The position numbers were made by a program, and so were the translations under genes. DNA of 64,000 nt from Steinernema hermaphroditum (taxonomy: Eukaryota > Nematoda > Chromadorea > Rhabditida > Steinernematidae): positions 14,322,001 through 14,386,000 of the forward strand of contig CM059622.1 in NCBI GenBank assembly GCA_030435675.1, read 5' to 3'. Of this stretch, positions 22,788-34,188 are shown one piece after another; positions within the stretch are counted from its first letter, which is position 1, and each line of letters opens with the position of its first letter. The notes under the pieces were generated by a model. That model had not been told where the DNA came from, did not search any database, and saw only the letters and a program-made list of their open reading frames with translations.

Positions 22788-22793
22788 TTTATT
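22788..22793 (-). other. Polyadenylation signal of the epoxide hydrolase
   Basis: Minus-strand AATAAA 41 nt after the stop codon at 22834-22836. Confidence 0.6.
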
Positions 22794-22833
22794 ATCTTAC
22801 ACGATAAAGACTTGAAATATAAATGCAAAACTG

Positions 22834-24922
22834 GTTACTTTATTGCTTCAAGAACTCTTCCATGTGCTGGTTGACCTCATCGGGGCAATCCTGTTGTACC
22901 CAGTGGGAGCAGTTGTCGATGAACTTCAGTGTGGCCTTCTCACACATTCCGACGGACATCTCGGCGCCCTTCTTCTCCAGGAAAGCGTCGGCTGTTCCCC
23001 AGATGATCAAAGTGGGAGGCTATACAATGACTTAGGCACTAATCGAATGCGTGTTAGAGCTACCTTGATCATGAAGTTTGTTTCATAAGTGGGAGGACGG
23101 AAGCGACGGAACGAACTACGGTAGAAGTTGATCGGCGGTGTAAAGGCGTCCTTTTGTCCGAAGGTGTACTTCCAGGCCTCCATGTCTTCATCGGTGAAGT
23201 TGTCCTGATGGATGAGTCCTCCGTGTTTTCCACGGAACATGGCGGCCAGGAAGCGCATATCGCGGGCGGCCAATCGGATTTCCGGAAGATGCGGGCACTG
23301 GAAGAAGAAGACGTACCACGACTTCAGCATCTGCTTCGGGGTCTTGAGGACTTCGGCGAAGGCTTTGGGATGCGGGACGTTCATGACGATGAGCTTTTTG
23401 GTGTATTCGGGGTAGTGCATGGCGAAGGACCAGGCCAAGGCGGCGCCCCAATCGTGGCCGACGATGACGGCTTCATTTTGACCGAGGTACTATGAACATC
23501 GGGTTAGGAAAGAATGCATCTCATCGCTCACATCAATGAGCTGGCGGATGTCGTCGATAAGCTTTGGGATACTGTAGTTTTCGATTCCTTCTGGCTTATC
23601 CGTGTCACCGTATCCGCGAAGGTCGATGGCGATACAACTGAAATAAAGATCTTGTAACCTTTATTTTGCACCTTTTTATTCATGCTTTAAAAAAATGATT
23701 TGTTATAGATTAAACACATTACACTTTTAACTACGAGAAGCATAACCGAAGTTTTTTTTTTGCGGACCATTGAACAAAACCCAATTCTAACAAGACCGGA
23801 TCCCATCTGCACATCGATACGTAATACCGAGCACGATGAGTACGCGCAATTCCCAGGGAAGTCGTGATAGGGCCTACAAGGCGATAATCCAAACTTTCTG
23901 ACCTCGTTTAAGCACTGTAGAACCCCTATACGCACATAATATTCTCGATTTTCTTGCTCTCGTGAACGCCTATCATATTGCACAAATTTCATTTCAATCG
24001 GCGTGGGACACTTTGTGAGGGTCCCTTGTCAGTATCATCAGGCACCTTCTCCGCACATAATAGAACCCTTTCGGCACATTATATATTGCAGCGATTGAAA
24101 ATCGGATAGGAATTTTCAATTGATTCTCCTACGTACGGGTAGGCGCGCATTAATAATTAGGGCCTGCACGAGGTCCACATTTTAAATTATACCCCACTCA
24201 TTGAAAAAGTGCATGCGTGCAGAATTGGTCGGATGAGCACCTGTATAATCTGAGCAATCTTGACCTTTGTGTGGTCCCCCATAATATCCAAAATTTCTCG
24301 TTCTTCTAAAGTGCAAGCATCCCCTTTTCTTTTGAAATGTTGCACTTAGGACTCAGTCCAGTGGTCCAAATTTACTCGCATGATTGTGCTCAATGTGATA
24401 AAGAAACTTCTTGGCTAAGTTTTGGTGTCTAATTTAGGAATGCAACACCAATAAGATTGTCCTTTCACGCTACACCACACGCAGTGATCGGTTCCTCTTT
24501 GGACCCACGCCCGGCACCATATGACGCGTTCCCACGCAAGAGAGAGACAGAACTCACTGATAGTCGTTTTGGAAGTGACGAAGCTGATGGCGCCACGAGT
24601 ACCAGAACTCGGGGAATCCATGAACGAACACCATCAACGGCTTGTCGAGTTCTCCCATCTCAACGTAGTGCATTTTGATGTCCTGGAAATACGCAATGTT
24701 CCTGTGGGGCAAAGTGACTGTTACCTTGAGGGTTGCAAAGCCATGAGTCCATCCTTCCAAGCAATGAGGTTTCTGGTGCTCCTTCTTCTCGAGGTACACT
24801 TTTCCGAACTTGAAGTACTCGATGAGCATGTAGGTGGCTGTGACGGCTGTCCAGAAGATGGACATCATCAGCATCATGATCATTCGGATAAAGCAGACGA
24901 TGAGCGGCGGATGTTCGGCCAT
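22834..24922 (-). CDS. Membrane-anchored epoxide hydrolase (EPHX3/4 type)
   Basis: Exons 24922-24558, 23637-23532, 23489-23064 and 23019-22834, all GT-AG and in phase; 360 residues. An N-terminal hydrophobic segment (VCFIRMIMMLMMSIFWTAV) anchors the protein, followed by an alpha/beta-hydrolase core. Visible motifs: oxyanion HGFPEFW, DLRGYGDTDKP, nucleophile aspartate in VGHDWGA, a lid with INFYRSS supplying the ring-opening tyrosine, acid aspartate in WGTADAFLE, and histidine in DNCSHWVQQDCP. All catalytic residues are present, so an active enzyme hydrolysing lipid epoxides to diols at the endomembrane is expected, as for the ceeh proteins of C. elegans. The first intron is large (920 nt) and without a recognised gene; the others are 42-44 nt. 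A CATTCAG acceptor 8 nt before the ATG may be a trans-splice site. Confidence 0.9.
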
Positions 24923-26532
24923 GTTTGGTCCTGAATGTGGAGTTCAGAGACATGAAGGGGGATTAGAAAAGCGAACAAAATATACAGCAAAACTTATGTA
25001 GAGATCCCTGATAGGTCGGTTTCTACCACTAATACAAAGGGAAACCTTAAAGATGAGCTCAACCTCCGTCTTCTTCAGGAATCCGATATCTCGTATTAGA
25101 ACGGGATTAGAAACGCGATACACATCAAAACTGAAGTATCGGAAACGAAAAGAAACAGATTTTTTATCACATCTTTCTTGAACACTGTCCCGCAAAAGAG
25201 GGGCCTTTAAAATCGCTTTTTTTCTTCAATTGAACTCGATTTCGACAGGAACTTTCTACTTACTATAAACGTTTACTGGACCATTGGAAACGTACCTGAC
25301 CTATAATGGCTCTCTGATGTGATTGTATGACTGATTGTATTGCTACAGTTATATGCCACCGTGATACCCTCGATGACTGTATGTATTGACGTAAAATACA
25401 AAAGTACGAACAAATAAGAGGGCAACGTGAATGGATGTAAAACAGCGAGTAACGTCTTCACTAGCACGTAGTACTTTCAAAACAACAAAAACACAAATTG
25501 GTGTTCGGTTCACAAACTAGGCAGGTTCAGAGAATTCCATAAAACGAGAGCCTGGAGAAAGGGAACTTAGCAAAGCTGGCTATGTTTTCCTCAGAGACAA
25601 TCAAATCTTTGAGTATCAACACCATGCAACCACAGTTCCAATCATCTGTTAACCTTTATCGTCTTTTTTGCTATAACACTTTGATCGGCGAGCAACATTT
25701 AAGTCAATATTAGGTACAAAGTGCAGTCGAAAGTTTGCGAGAAACAGAGCCTCAAGGGGCTGTCACGAATGGAAGTCCAATCCTTCTTATAAAATACGAT
25801 GAGCTTCAGAAATACAAAAAAACACCATGGACGATCAGTATTTTCGACCGAGAAGTGCATACCGATTTGAAAACGATACATAAATTCACCTAGGCTCTTT
25901 GATAACGAAAAATATTCGGATAACCATAGGTTAGACAAACAGCGCTCTGAATAAGAAGTAACCGATTTTGGTTGCTATGGAAATTCTGAAGCAAACTTTA
26001 GGGAAATACTAGAAAGAAAAAAGGAGGTCCTATTGCCTCGTAGGTAATAAATCACCGATTTCAAAACAGAATCCATATAAACAAAGCCAAGGTGCCGATA
26101 AACATCGGAACATCAACAACCCGACCAAAGCGAACATGTACCGACAGTCCAAAAGCCATAAAAGGCACCGTTTAACAGTCGGAAACGCCGCTCACAGATA
26201 CTGAGCACTGTGGGAAGAATGGCAGTGCGAACAGCTGCCGTCGTGAAACTACAAAATATGTCGCGTGCACGTGAAGACGGCGGGTAAACATGCCGTGCAG
26301 AAGAGCGCGGCGATAAGAGTCGCCCTTCGCCCTCGCTCTTTCGAACTTTTGATGGTGGACAACTGTTTCGAGATTAATGGATTGTTTCACTGAGGATTGT
26401 TTCTTCATGAAATAGCCTTGTTTTGCACGTAAAGAACCTGAAAGCACGTCCTGAAAGTGCTGATTGATGTGGATGAACCAAAAACCAGAATGTAATGCAG
26501 AGATATCTCATGATGGTTCTTATTGCAGAAGA
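24923..26532. other. Upstream region of the epoxide hydrolase, no gene
   Basis: AT-rich intergenic sequence. Short open frames show no coding character. It would include the promoter of the epoxide hydrolase. Nothing else recognised up to the tRNA cluster. Confidence 0.45.
24930..24932 (-). promoter_or_regulatory. Possible trans-splice acceptor, epoxide hydrolase
   Basis: Minus-strand CCACATTCAG ends eight bases before the start codon, as in spliced-leader acceptors; a normal intron acceptor with an unseen 5' UTR exon is equally possible. Confidence 0.4.
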
Positions 26533-26603
26533 GCATCGGTGGTTCAGTGGTAGAATGCTCGCCTGCCACGCGGGCGGCCCGGGTTCGATTCCCGGCCGAT
26601 GCA
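26533..26603 (+). tRNA. tRNA-Gly (anticodon GCC)
   Basis: 71 nt, complete cloverleaf: acceptor GCATCGG/CCGATGC with discriminator A, anticodon arm CTCGC-CTGCCAC-GCGGG, T arm CCGGG-TTCGATT-CCCGG. The internal A box (TGGTTCAGTGG) and B box (GGTTCGATTCC) match the pol III consensus. No intron. Confidence 0.95.
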
Positions 26604-26722
26604 ACGTTTTGGGCCTCTCTCTGGCATTCCTTCAAATAATTTTATACTTTTACAGCTTCGGAAACTTATTTGACAGAGAACGAAAAAAAGGCCGTTGCTT
26701 TTTTAAAGAAAATGAAAACTGA

Positions 26723-26794
26723 TGCGTCTGAGGGGAATCGAACCCCTGTCGATTGCTTGGAAGGCAACCATGCTGACCATTACACCACAGACGC
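26723..26794 (-). tRNA. tRNA-Gly (anticodon UCC)
   Basis: 72 nt on the minus strand: acceptor GCGTCTG/CAGACGC, anticodon arm with loop CTTCCAA reading UCC, T arm GGGGTTCGATTCCCC. Lies between the two GCC isoacceptors, in the opposite orientation. Confidence 0.95.
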
Positions 26795-26919
26795 GTGTTT
26801 GGAAGGCGAGTCGGCTCGGATATGTCTCACCGGGATGTCTAGTTCATCTAATCGCAAATAAACCGGTCTCTGTCACCAACAATGATCGCACCAGCAAGGC
26901 CGTACCATTCTGCAATCGA

Positions 26920-26990
26920 GCATCGGTAGTTCAGTGGTAGAATGCTCGCCTGCCACGCGGGCGGCCCGGATTCGATTCCCGGCCGATGCA
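26920..26990 (+). tRNA. tRNA-Gly (GCC), second copy with T-stem change
   Basis: Differs from the copy at 26533 by two bases. One is position 9 (G to A). The other is G53 to A, which turns the T-stem closing pair G53-C61 into an A-C mismatch and alters the first-half B box (GATTCGATTCC). Otherwise the cloverleaf is intact. It may be a weakly expressed or decaying copy. Confidence 0.8.
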
Positions 26991-28153
26991 AATCTTTTGT
27001 TGCTTATTTCCATGCACATTAACGCAAACATCTTTATGGCCCCGCTTCATGCCTGTGAGCATCTCTTTCAACAAATTTTTGGTACGCCCTGACATATAAT
27101 TACTTTACTCAGCGTAATTTTCTTTTCAGACGATCTTCTCAAACACTGTCACGCCCTACCGCACACTACATGTCATTGGAACGCGCTGAGGCATAAATTA
27201 TAGAAATGAGGACGTTTTTGCTGCATCTTTTTACCTGTAGACCCCCAAATTCATCACATGAATAATACACTCCTTTCCCATTAGTGTCCCTCTGCTCCCT
27301 CATCCAGTTTCCAGGCAACGAACAATGATTTGTCGCTTGAAAATTCGTTGATGCGACGTCTGGCGCGGATTCGGTCGTTTCGAATGAGCTTCTCCAAGGA
27401 TGATTGTCGTGTCCTCTGTCACAAAATGGAGCATTTGGAAAGAGACAATGGAGGCAAGAAGGGGAAATTTATGTGAGATAGAAACGAATATGATATACGG
27501 ATGAATGCGTCGAAGACGTCCATAATTCATTGCATTTAATGAAATGTCTTTATTTGGGGATATTACTTTGAAATCCGAGATTAATGATGGTAAAAATTAG
27601 ATGATAAGTCTACGTTTGGGTGACATACATTCAATCACTTTTACCAAATGCTGCATCAAATTTTCATTGCAATGTTACATGTTGCAATCCAGAAATGTGA
27701 AGAACATGCGATCGCTTGCGATCGTCTCAGTATCCACAATTACATATTTGTGACAAACTTGTTTGTCCGCTGAAAAAGCAGCTGTTCGTTCTATTTGTTT
27801 TGTCTCCGCAAATTAATTGACATTTTACGACTTCCGCCTTGCGCAATTGACGTTGACTGATTCATTTGATAAAGCAAAAACAAACAAAAACTCGTAATGA
27901 TATTGCTTTTTGGATTCTAGTAGGAAAGCATGATTTTGGAAGATTCTTATTTCGTTAATCATTGTATATGATTCTCATTCGTGTCGGTCCCTGTCAGCTG
28001 TGAATGGCCGGCTTCCAGAGGGAATTTGGACACCCGGAAGCCTTAGGCCCACCACCGCTGACAACAAGATGTCCGACGCCAGTAATCGGGATGCGCAAGG
28101 ACCAAGAACCCTCTTCGAAGCAGCCCCAGTGCCGCAGATACCTCAATAAATAA
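26991..28153. other. Intergenic, no gene recognised
   Basis: AT-rich, with a small palindromic GCGATCGCTTGCGATCG near 27709-27725. Nothing else supportable. Confidence 0.4.
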
Positions 28154-28450
28154 AGTCCAGCCGCCGATTCTGAAGGTTCTGAAGAATGTGCGAGATCCCC
28201 TGAAGGTTGCTGTAGCTCTAAAGATACCAATACCGGCGTCTCTGAGACAAACGCGACCTCTGAAACCTCACCTGCGCCCTCAAATGCCGCGAGAAGCAGA
28301 AGTTACGCAGCTTCTAGAGGTTCGACGATTCCCACATGCTTCATGAAGCGCTCCATGCAAGCTCCAAAGCACGATGGTTCATCACTTACTAAAAATAATA
28401 CTGACATTTTCGTAATCTGTACTCATCTTGCTTGTTTTTGTATTGATTGA
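28154..28450 (+). other. Possible exon remnant, Ser/Thr/Pro-rich frame
   Basis: A 98-codon frame without ATG, opened directly after a TAA, in an island clearly richer in G and C than its surroundings. The peptide is low-complexity (for example SETNATSETSPAPSNAA, then CFMKRSMQAPKHDG). A short ATG frame in another register just upstream (from 28070) is of similar style. It may be an exon or a decayed gene; no splice-supported model found. Confidence 0.25.
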
Positions 28451-28996
28451 AGCAGATTTAAAAGTAACTTTCCCTCCAACTTTCATTGCACTTTCCCTCT
28501 TCATTGAACACAACCTTGTCGTTTTTGGAGTGCGTACTGAGTCACAATTGTGTTTTAGAAACAACGGTTAGGGGCACATTGATTGAGTTTGTGGACGATA
28601 CGAGTTCCTCAATGAAAGACTGAACACCAGATTAGCCGAACTATCATATCGATGGGGATCAGTCATAAAAAATCTATTCTTTTCACTTTACAAACAGGTA
28701 AGCAGGCGAAAATGATTTGGTACACTTCATTGATCGTTTTTATGCTCACAAATCGACAGTGAGCTTCACCAGTAAGTAAGTAACAGACTCATTTATCGAA
28801 GCCATAGTGTGACCTTGGTTTGTTGACTTTTCCAAATGTTCATTTCAAAGGTAAAATAAAAAAACTATACTTTCTGTTTTCGTCTTGTATGCGAACTAAG
28901 TAACGTATTCACACAGCACTGTACTGTAATATGTAAAGAGCTTCTGCCCTTAAGGTAAAGTGATATTTATTTAAGTTTACGAGACATGAAAGAAAT

Positions 28997-29222
28997 GAGA
29001 CATCTACATGGACGCTTCTTATACGGTGCATTTTATAAGCAGATCTCAAAAGTCTCCAATGTCGATCGGAAAAAATTGATAAGAACAGCCCCGTAAGCCG
29101 AAACCGAACCTGAAACCTTCGGGTACTTGAAAATGAATCATGAAAATTCAAACAAATAACAGACATGACAAACCAATCATGGATGTTTCTTATACGATGT
29201 ATTTTAAAAACAGATCTTAAAG
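28997..29222. repeat. Local tandem duplication
   Basis: Units beginning near 28997 and 29160 share 'AGACAT..., GA(C/T)G(C/T)TTCTTATACG(G/A)TG(C/T)ATTTTA' and AGCAGATCT/ACAGATCT. About 160-bp period, diverged. Confidence 0.55.
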
Positions 29223-29328
29223 GCAGAGATCTGCGATATAAGAAGCGTACAGAAGAATCTGTCGTCCAATAGTATTTGATGACAGATTCTTCTTCGTCAT
29301 CAAACATACCGATACCATCGGTGTCTTC

Positions 29329-29544
29329 TTAAGTTCCTTGGACGATGTGAACATCAGGTTCCTTGCTTGCTGGGTTCCTCTTCAAGTCCGTCCATGCCGG
29401 GCAGAATTCAGGCTCAAAGACCGTTCCGTCTGTCATGTTGCCATACCGTACGTTCATAGCTGAGGCCGGAAAATAGGCGCTCCGTTTCGGCAGAGCTTGC
29501 AAGTGTTGACAAGTGTCTTCATGACCAAGCCGGCAGCCAGGCAT
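29329..29544 (-). CDS. Hypothetical short frame
   Basis: A 71-codon ATG frame with protein-like composition (start MPGCRLGHEDTC, later MTDGTVFEPEFCPAWTDL). No signal peptide, no family recognised and no neighbouring exons found. It may be an exon or a gene fragment. Confidence 0.2.
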   Translation of the reverse strand: MPGCRLGHEDTCQHLQALPKRSAYFPASAMNVRYGNMTDGTVFEPEFCPAWTDLKRNPASKEPDVHIVQGT

Positions 29545-31911
29545 CTTCGCATTGTTCTACCTTCTTCTAAACCAAGGCAAACCAGAAATCAAATCTTCCA
29601 GGTACCAGAAACCGAAGCGAAACGTTTTATTCAGGTAACTATTGTAATTTAAATTCTGGAAACAAACGTGATATTCGCCCTTTTCGTAGTTTACCTGTTT
29701 GCTCATCAGGTACTTTTAAAAGATAGTTCAAAAATGTGTTATGAAAACAAACGTTAAAAGTCTAGACCTCAGATCTCTGCTTTCGACATCATCCCTCGCA
29801 AATCGGTAATGAGTAGAATAACAGATAAAACTCATAACGATGTCAATTAGTGTACGGTCGTTAAAAACAGCTTCTATGTTTATGCATGTCAACGTAATTT
29901 ACGTGAACTCAGAGTGAACTGGGAGATTGGCATGTTTATCAGTGTAGACAGAGCGACATTGGCACGCTTCAGTTCTGCAGACGCAACTTGAATTGGCTGA
30001 TTTGCTTTTTGTGACCTCCGAAGACCCTTCATCCCACGTAATTCTCAAGCTCGAAATGAAATTTTAAAACGTCTACACTTTCGATGAAAACAGTGCGTCC
30101 AGCCGTGTCCTGGAGTCCCCCGCTGGGAACGAGCTGAGGACAACAAGACTTTGAGTGGGCTTGAAGCGGCGCGGTTCCCACGACGAATGTTTTTTGCTAA
30201 ACGGCGCATTAAGCCTGCGAGTGTGAGATGGGAGGAACCGAGGGAAGCGTGGTGGGTGAATGGAACATTGCAAAATAGCCGTTTTGCAAATGAAGTGATT
30301 GAAACCTGAAGTGACATTTATGCGAAAACGAATGGAAGTGCTGTTAGTTGCAGAGGTGGTTGGACGTGAGTTCACCTCTCGAAAAACATGTCGCATTCTC
30401 ACTGAAAGTGCAGAAAAGTTTGTCTATGGTATACCAATCTCGTCATTTTTTGACATTTTTGCATGTGAGTGAGAAGTCCGCTCTGCCTTCTTGAGCCAAC
30501 ATAAGTGAATATGTCATGGCTAAGGTAACAGTTCTATTTACTAAACAGTGAAAGTAGCAACACCGACTGTACAGGATTTACATCAAAAAGAAGAAGAGTT
30601 ACATTAAGAAGCAGTTCCTGAGTAGCAAAGATCAGGAATCATTTGCGCCTTCGATATGCGTCTATCCAGAGAACAAATATCGCTTTTTGTCTTCCCAGCG
30701 GGTAGTCTCCTGGCGACCAACTGATCTGTGCTTGAGATGTGAGCAAGTCGCGCGAATCTATCTGGACAGGTTGTAACAGATAGTCAGGCAGGTGAGACAG
30801 GTCGAGATTATCTCCTTTCGTCACAACTTTTACAGCGGATGATTTATAAAAAAGTTCTTCTTTTCATTCTTGGAGATGCCTGAAAAGGAATCCTTTCGAA
30901 AACTTCGCAGCAAAGGGTTTCTACGAACTGGAATTACGGTATTCTACCTGTTCAGTACTGATGGACAGCCAGTTAGAACGGAATGGCAGGTAAGCTTTGA
31001 GGACATTTTGCAAACCGCGCGGCACTACAGACATTATAAGAAAGCAGATTAGTTTCATGAAAACTGTCGTTATTTAAGTGATTGTTTTTCAGATTTATGG
31101 TCACATCGTTGTGATTGGGCCTCGGAATTGCTGTTGTCGTTAACATGTCGACGATCTGCGATCTGTTTGGCTTTCTCTGCCATCGACGCACTTCGTCCTT
31201 TTCAAAACCATTCCGCTGTGAATACAATTATCGTTTGGCGCTAAGCACCTGGTTCATCGTTAAGTCGAATGGAAAACACAGTTGTTTGGAAGCGAAGAAT
31301 GCCTTCGGCCAGAGTAATGGGTTTCAACATCGAACACCAAGACCACCTGTTTTCCATTCCATAGCCCATAATCATAACATTTCAACAGCTTTCAGACAAT
31401 CGTTTCTTATTGACGCAGACGTATATGTAATGTGACAAGTAATCATGAAGTGAATAACCAAGAGTTGACTGCCATTTCGATATTGATATGAGCGAACACA
31501 GTTCTTCACCAGCCGTCCCCTATTTAGATGCATGGAGATGACCTGAGATTCGAGGAGAATCGCTCAAGTTCTTGTCTTCTAGGAAGTGGCCGAAAAGTGC
31601 TGGGATGGGTGTCCACTGATCTGGCTAAGCTAGCTCGGGGGGCCCTCGCTTTCCACTCATAGTAGCAACTCCAGACGGAAAAAGGTGTGCCTGTCCGTAC
31701 TACTGTACCCAGTGCCCTACTAAACCAGTGAAGTCCTCAATTTACTTCCTTGCTTTCAGATATACTGTGGTCCACTTCTAGGAGAAACTCAAGATGACTG
31801 CTTCCCAGAAAATTCTCTTTCACTAATTGACCGTTAGTCTCTGATGAAGTAAATACCGAACAATGGCAAGCTGTATTATAAATGTATGTACACGGAACAC
31901 AACTCAACATA
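29545..31911. other. Intergenic, mostly unexplained
   Basis: Short open frames on both strands (for example minus 30639-30824 with SRDLLTSQAQISWSPGDYP, and plus 30870-31052) look partly protein-like but lack consistent splice signals or a recognisable domain. No repeats of note. Confidence 0.35.
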
Positions 31912-31917
31912 TTTATT
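31912..31917 (-). other. Polyadenylation signal of flp-22
   Basis: Minus-strand AATAAA about 220 nt after the flp-22 stop codon. Confidence 0.55.
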
Positions 31918-32137
31918 ACTTAAACGTTGCCTGAACAGGCAGAACTTGATACAACTGGAGTGCTGTTGAAGGTGTTGTTGCTATCGATATTACAGATAAT
32001 GATGAGATTATGAGGAGAGAGAGATCTTAAACCACGCCCGACTCGTCCGACATCCGACCCCACGACGACACGAAACTGAAGAGAAAAGGAGAGAATAGAA
32101 GAGAGATCCACTACGGTACACAAGTTGAGACGACGCG

Positions 32138-32484
32138 TTACAGCGTGTACTCGTCTCCGGAGCCATAGCCGAGAGCCTCCTGCGAGTCGCCGGACCGCTT
32201 TCCGAAGCGCATCCACTTCGCGGCGGGAGCCCGTTTGCCGAATCGCATCCACTTGGCGGCGGGGGCGCGCTTTCCGAACCTCATCCACTTAACGTTCGGT
32301 GCCCTGACAGCCCGATCCATGTTGTCCTGCAAAGATAACTAATTAGGACGGGTCCCGTGGGGGCAGTGGGCCCTACCGCCGGGGCCAGCTGAGGCGAGAA
32401 GACGTCGAAGAAGGCGGCTTCGGAGAAGGCCAGCAGACAGGCGAAGAAGAGAGCGAATACGGCCACCGACCACGACGTGTTCAT
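32138..32484 (-). CDS. flp-22: FMRFamide-like neuropeptide precursor, FLP-22 type
   Basis: Two exons, 32484-32377 and 32326-32138, joined in phase 0 over a 50-nt GT-AG intron; 98 residues. A signal peptide ([17 protein letters not shown]) is followed by a short spacer and three peptides ending in [17 protein letters not shown], then [12 protein letters not shown] twice. KR sites are cleaved by proprotein convertases and the glycine gives a C-terminal amide. C. elegans flp-22 likewise makes three copies of a single xPxxKWMRFamide peptide, which fixes the orthology. Here the first peptide differs from the other two and has Ala rather than Ser at its start. The C-terminal tail is acidic. Expected in dense-core vesicles of neurons. 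Confidence 0.93.
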
Positions 32485-32494
32485 GTCTGATAGT

Positions 32495-32497
32495 CTG
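32495..32497 (-). promoter_or_regulatory. Probable spliced-leader acceptor of flp-22
   Basis: Minus-strand CCCCTTTCTTCCAG ends 10 nt before the flp-22 ATG, the usual place for SL trans-splicing in nematodes. Confidence 0.5.
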
Positions 32498-33480
32498 GAA
32501 GAAAGGGGCACGTAGAGAGACAGTAACATCAGTGGGTAGAACCGTGGACAAGATCGGACAATTGGAATGTATAGAAGAGCGATAGGTCTCGTTTTTAGAC
32601 AGAGGCACGTACTGTCTCATAGCAATATTAGGGTCAACACGGCGAGGCACACATCAACGATCACAACGAAATATAGCCGATTACTGAGATGTCCAGAAAT
32701 CAGCACAAATCCAGGGAAGCGGTTCCTTCTCCTCTCGGCAAGCTCACTGCCCCTCCGTGGAGGGGCCCCTTTCATAGAAACGCACGCGTGACTCCTCCTC
32801 CTGCGGGCGCCTCCCACCACGTCATTCGCGTGCCGTGGGAGTACACGGGGATTACGCGCGCGCGCTCCCGCTCGCCGAGATTTTGGCTGGCGCCAAGACA
32901 CGATTTGATTTGTGCATTTTCCGCCTCCTCCTCCCTCCTCGCCCCGTACATACAGCCCTTGACTTGCTGATGGCCGCCGAAATTAACGATTCGAGTGGGT
33001 TGCAAAGCGGACATGGACAAATACAGAAAGATGAATAGCGCAGGGGCGGTGGTGACTGTGGGTGCCATCGGCTAAATGTTAAGTGGAAACGGACAACACG
33101 TAAATGAGTCAACAGTTGCAAAAATAGCGTGAAGTTGGCCTCTGAGTATCAAGGGCACAAAGGACACTACGAAAAATAAATTTTGATATTGCAGGGTATT
33201 CAGGCGTGAGTATGTGGGTTCTGTGTACTTGGGCTGTAGAGGAAGTTGCGCTTACGCAATTCACATGATTTTTTTCCGGAGCACATGAGCAGTGCAAGGA
33301 AATGATTATCTTCCGCTACAGAGTAAACATATATGAGTTGTAGCCGTTGGAGTATATGCTGATATTGTTGCGATATTGCGGTAATGTTCCAGCTCATCTT
33401 TTGACCAAGGTTGTTAGGATGAGAGACATGACTAATATGAGAAGGCTGATAACGTAACAACTTTCTGGTGGATCTTTAAG
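32498..33480. other. flp-22 upstream region
   Basis: Contains a GC-rich island around 32700-32960 with purine/pyrimidine tracts and alternating CGCGCG near 32855-32865, the likely promoter of flp-22. No further gene seen. Confidence 0.4.
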
Positions 33481-33484
33481 AAGA

Positions 33485-33770
33485 TAAGGGGTTTTATTGG
33501 GGTCGGTGGCGATCGGTCATGTTGTCCGTTTTTGCGCTTATCGCCCCTGCTCCCAGAAGGCCTGGACCACGGCTTGATAGATGCTCATCGGAATCAAACG
33601 CTGAGGTTTAGTAGGCCTACATTTTATTTGAGATAAGGGGTCTTTCATTTGTATTGGTGGCGATCGGTCGGATCGTCTGTTCGCCTTCCCAGAAATGAGG
33701 TGAGCTAGCTTTGCCACAATGATTGCCCTTGCTTCCAGAAGGCCTGGACCACACTAATTTTGCAACAAAG
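33485..33770. repeat. R2 repeat, copies 2 and 3 in tandem
   Basis: Two partial units (about 33485-33600 and 33640-33770), each with AAGGGG(T)TTT..., GGTGGCGATCGGTC, and ending at CCAGAAGGCCTGGACCAC. They match the middle of the longer copies at 18598 and 35790. Confidence 0.65.
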
Positions 33771-34116
33771 AACACTTGAATAAGATCGCAAACTCGTTCA
33801 GACATCAAAAATCGGGACTGGGACAGGTAGACCCAGAATGGCACCATATAGAATAAGTTATCATCACGCGAAATGAGGCCGGAATCCACGAAAACAACAA
33901 TCGCGCTCCAGCGAATTCATATGGCTTCATAGTAAGCATACTCAGGGACTCAGCAAAGACCCCTCATTGAAGAAAAGATCTTTGACGAGAAATTCTGTAA
34001 GATACCCTATTAAGGCATTTGTTCATGGATATCACTAATAGAAAAAGTTACTACGAGGCCATCTTCTTGTAGAGTGGAAAAGAGGAATATGGCCCGAAAA
34101 GGAGGACAAAAATTTC

Positions 34117-34188
34117 TGACCCCGACGTGATTCGAACACACAACCTTCTGATCTGGAGTCAGACGCGCTACCGTTGCGCCACGGAGTC
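34117..34188 (-). tRNA. tRNA-Trp (anticodon CCA)
   Basis: 72 nt on the minus strand: acceptor GACTCCG/CGGGGTC, D arm TGGCGCAACGGTAGCGC, anticodon arm TCTGA-CTCCAGA-TCAGA reading CCA, T arm GTGTGTTCGAATCAC. Complete, no intron. Confidence 0.95.

Noticed and set aside
32617..33121. Several overlapping frames upstream of flp-22
   Set aside because: A by-product of a GC-rich promoter island; no consistent frame or splice sites.
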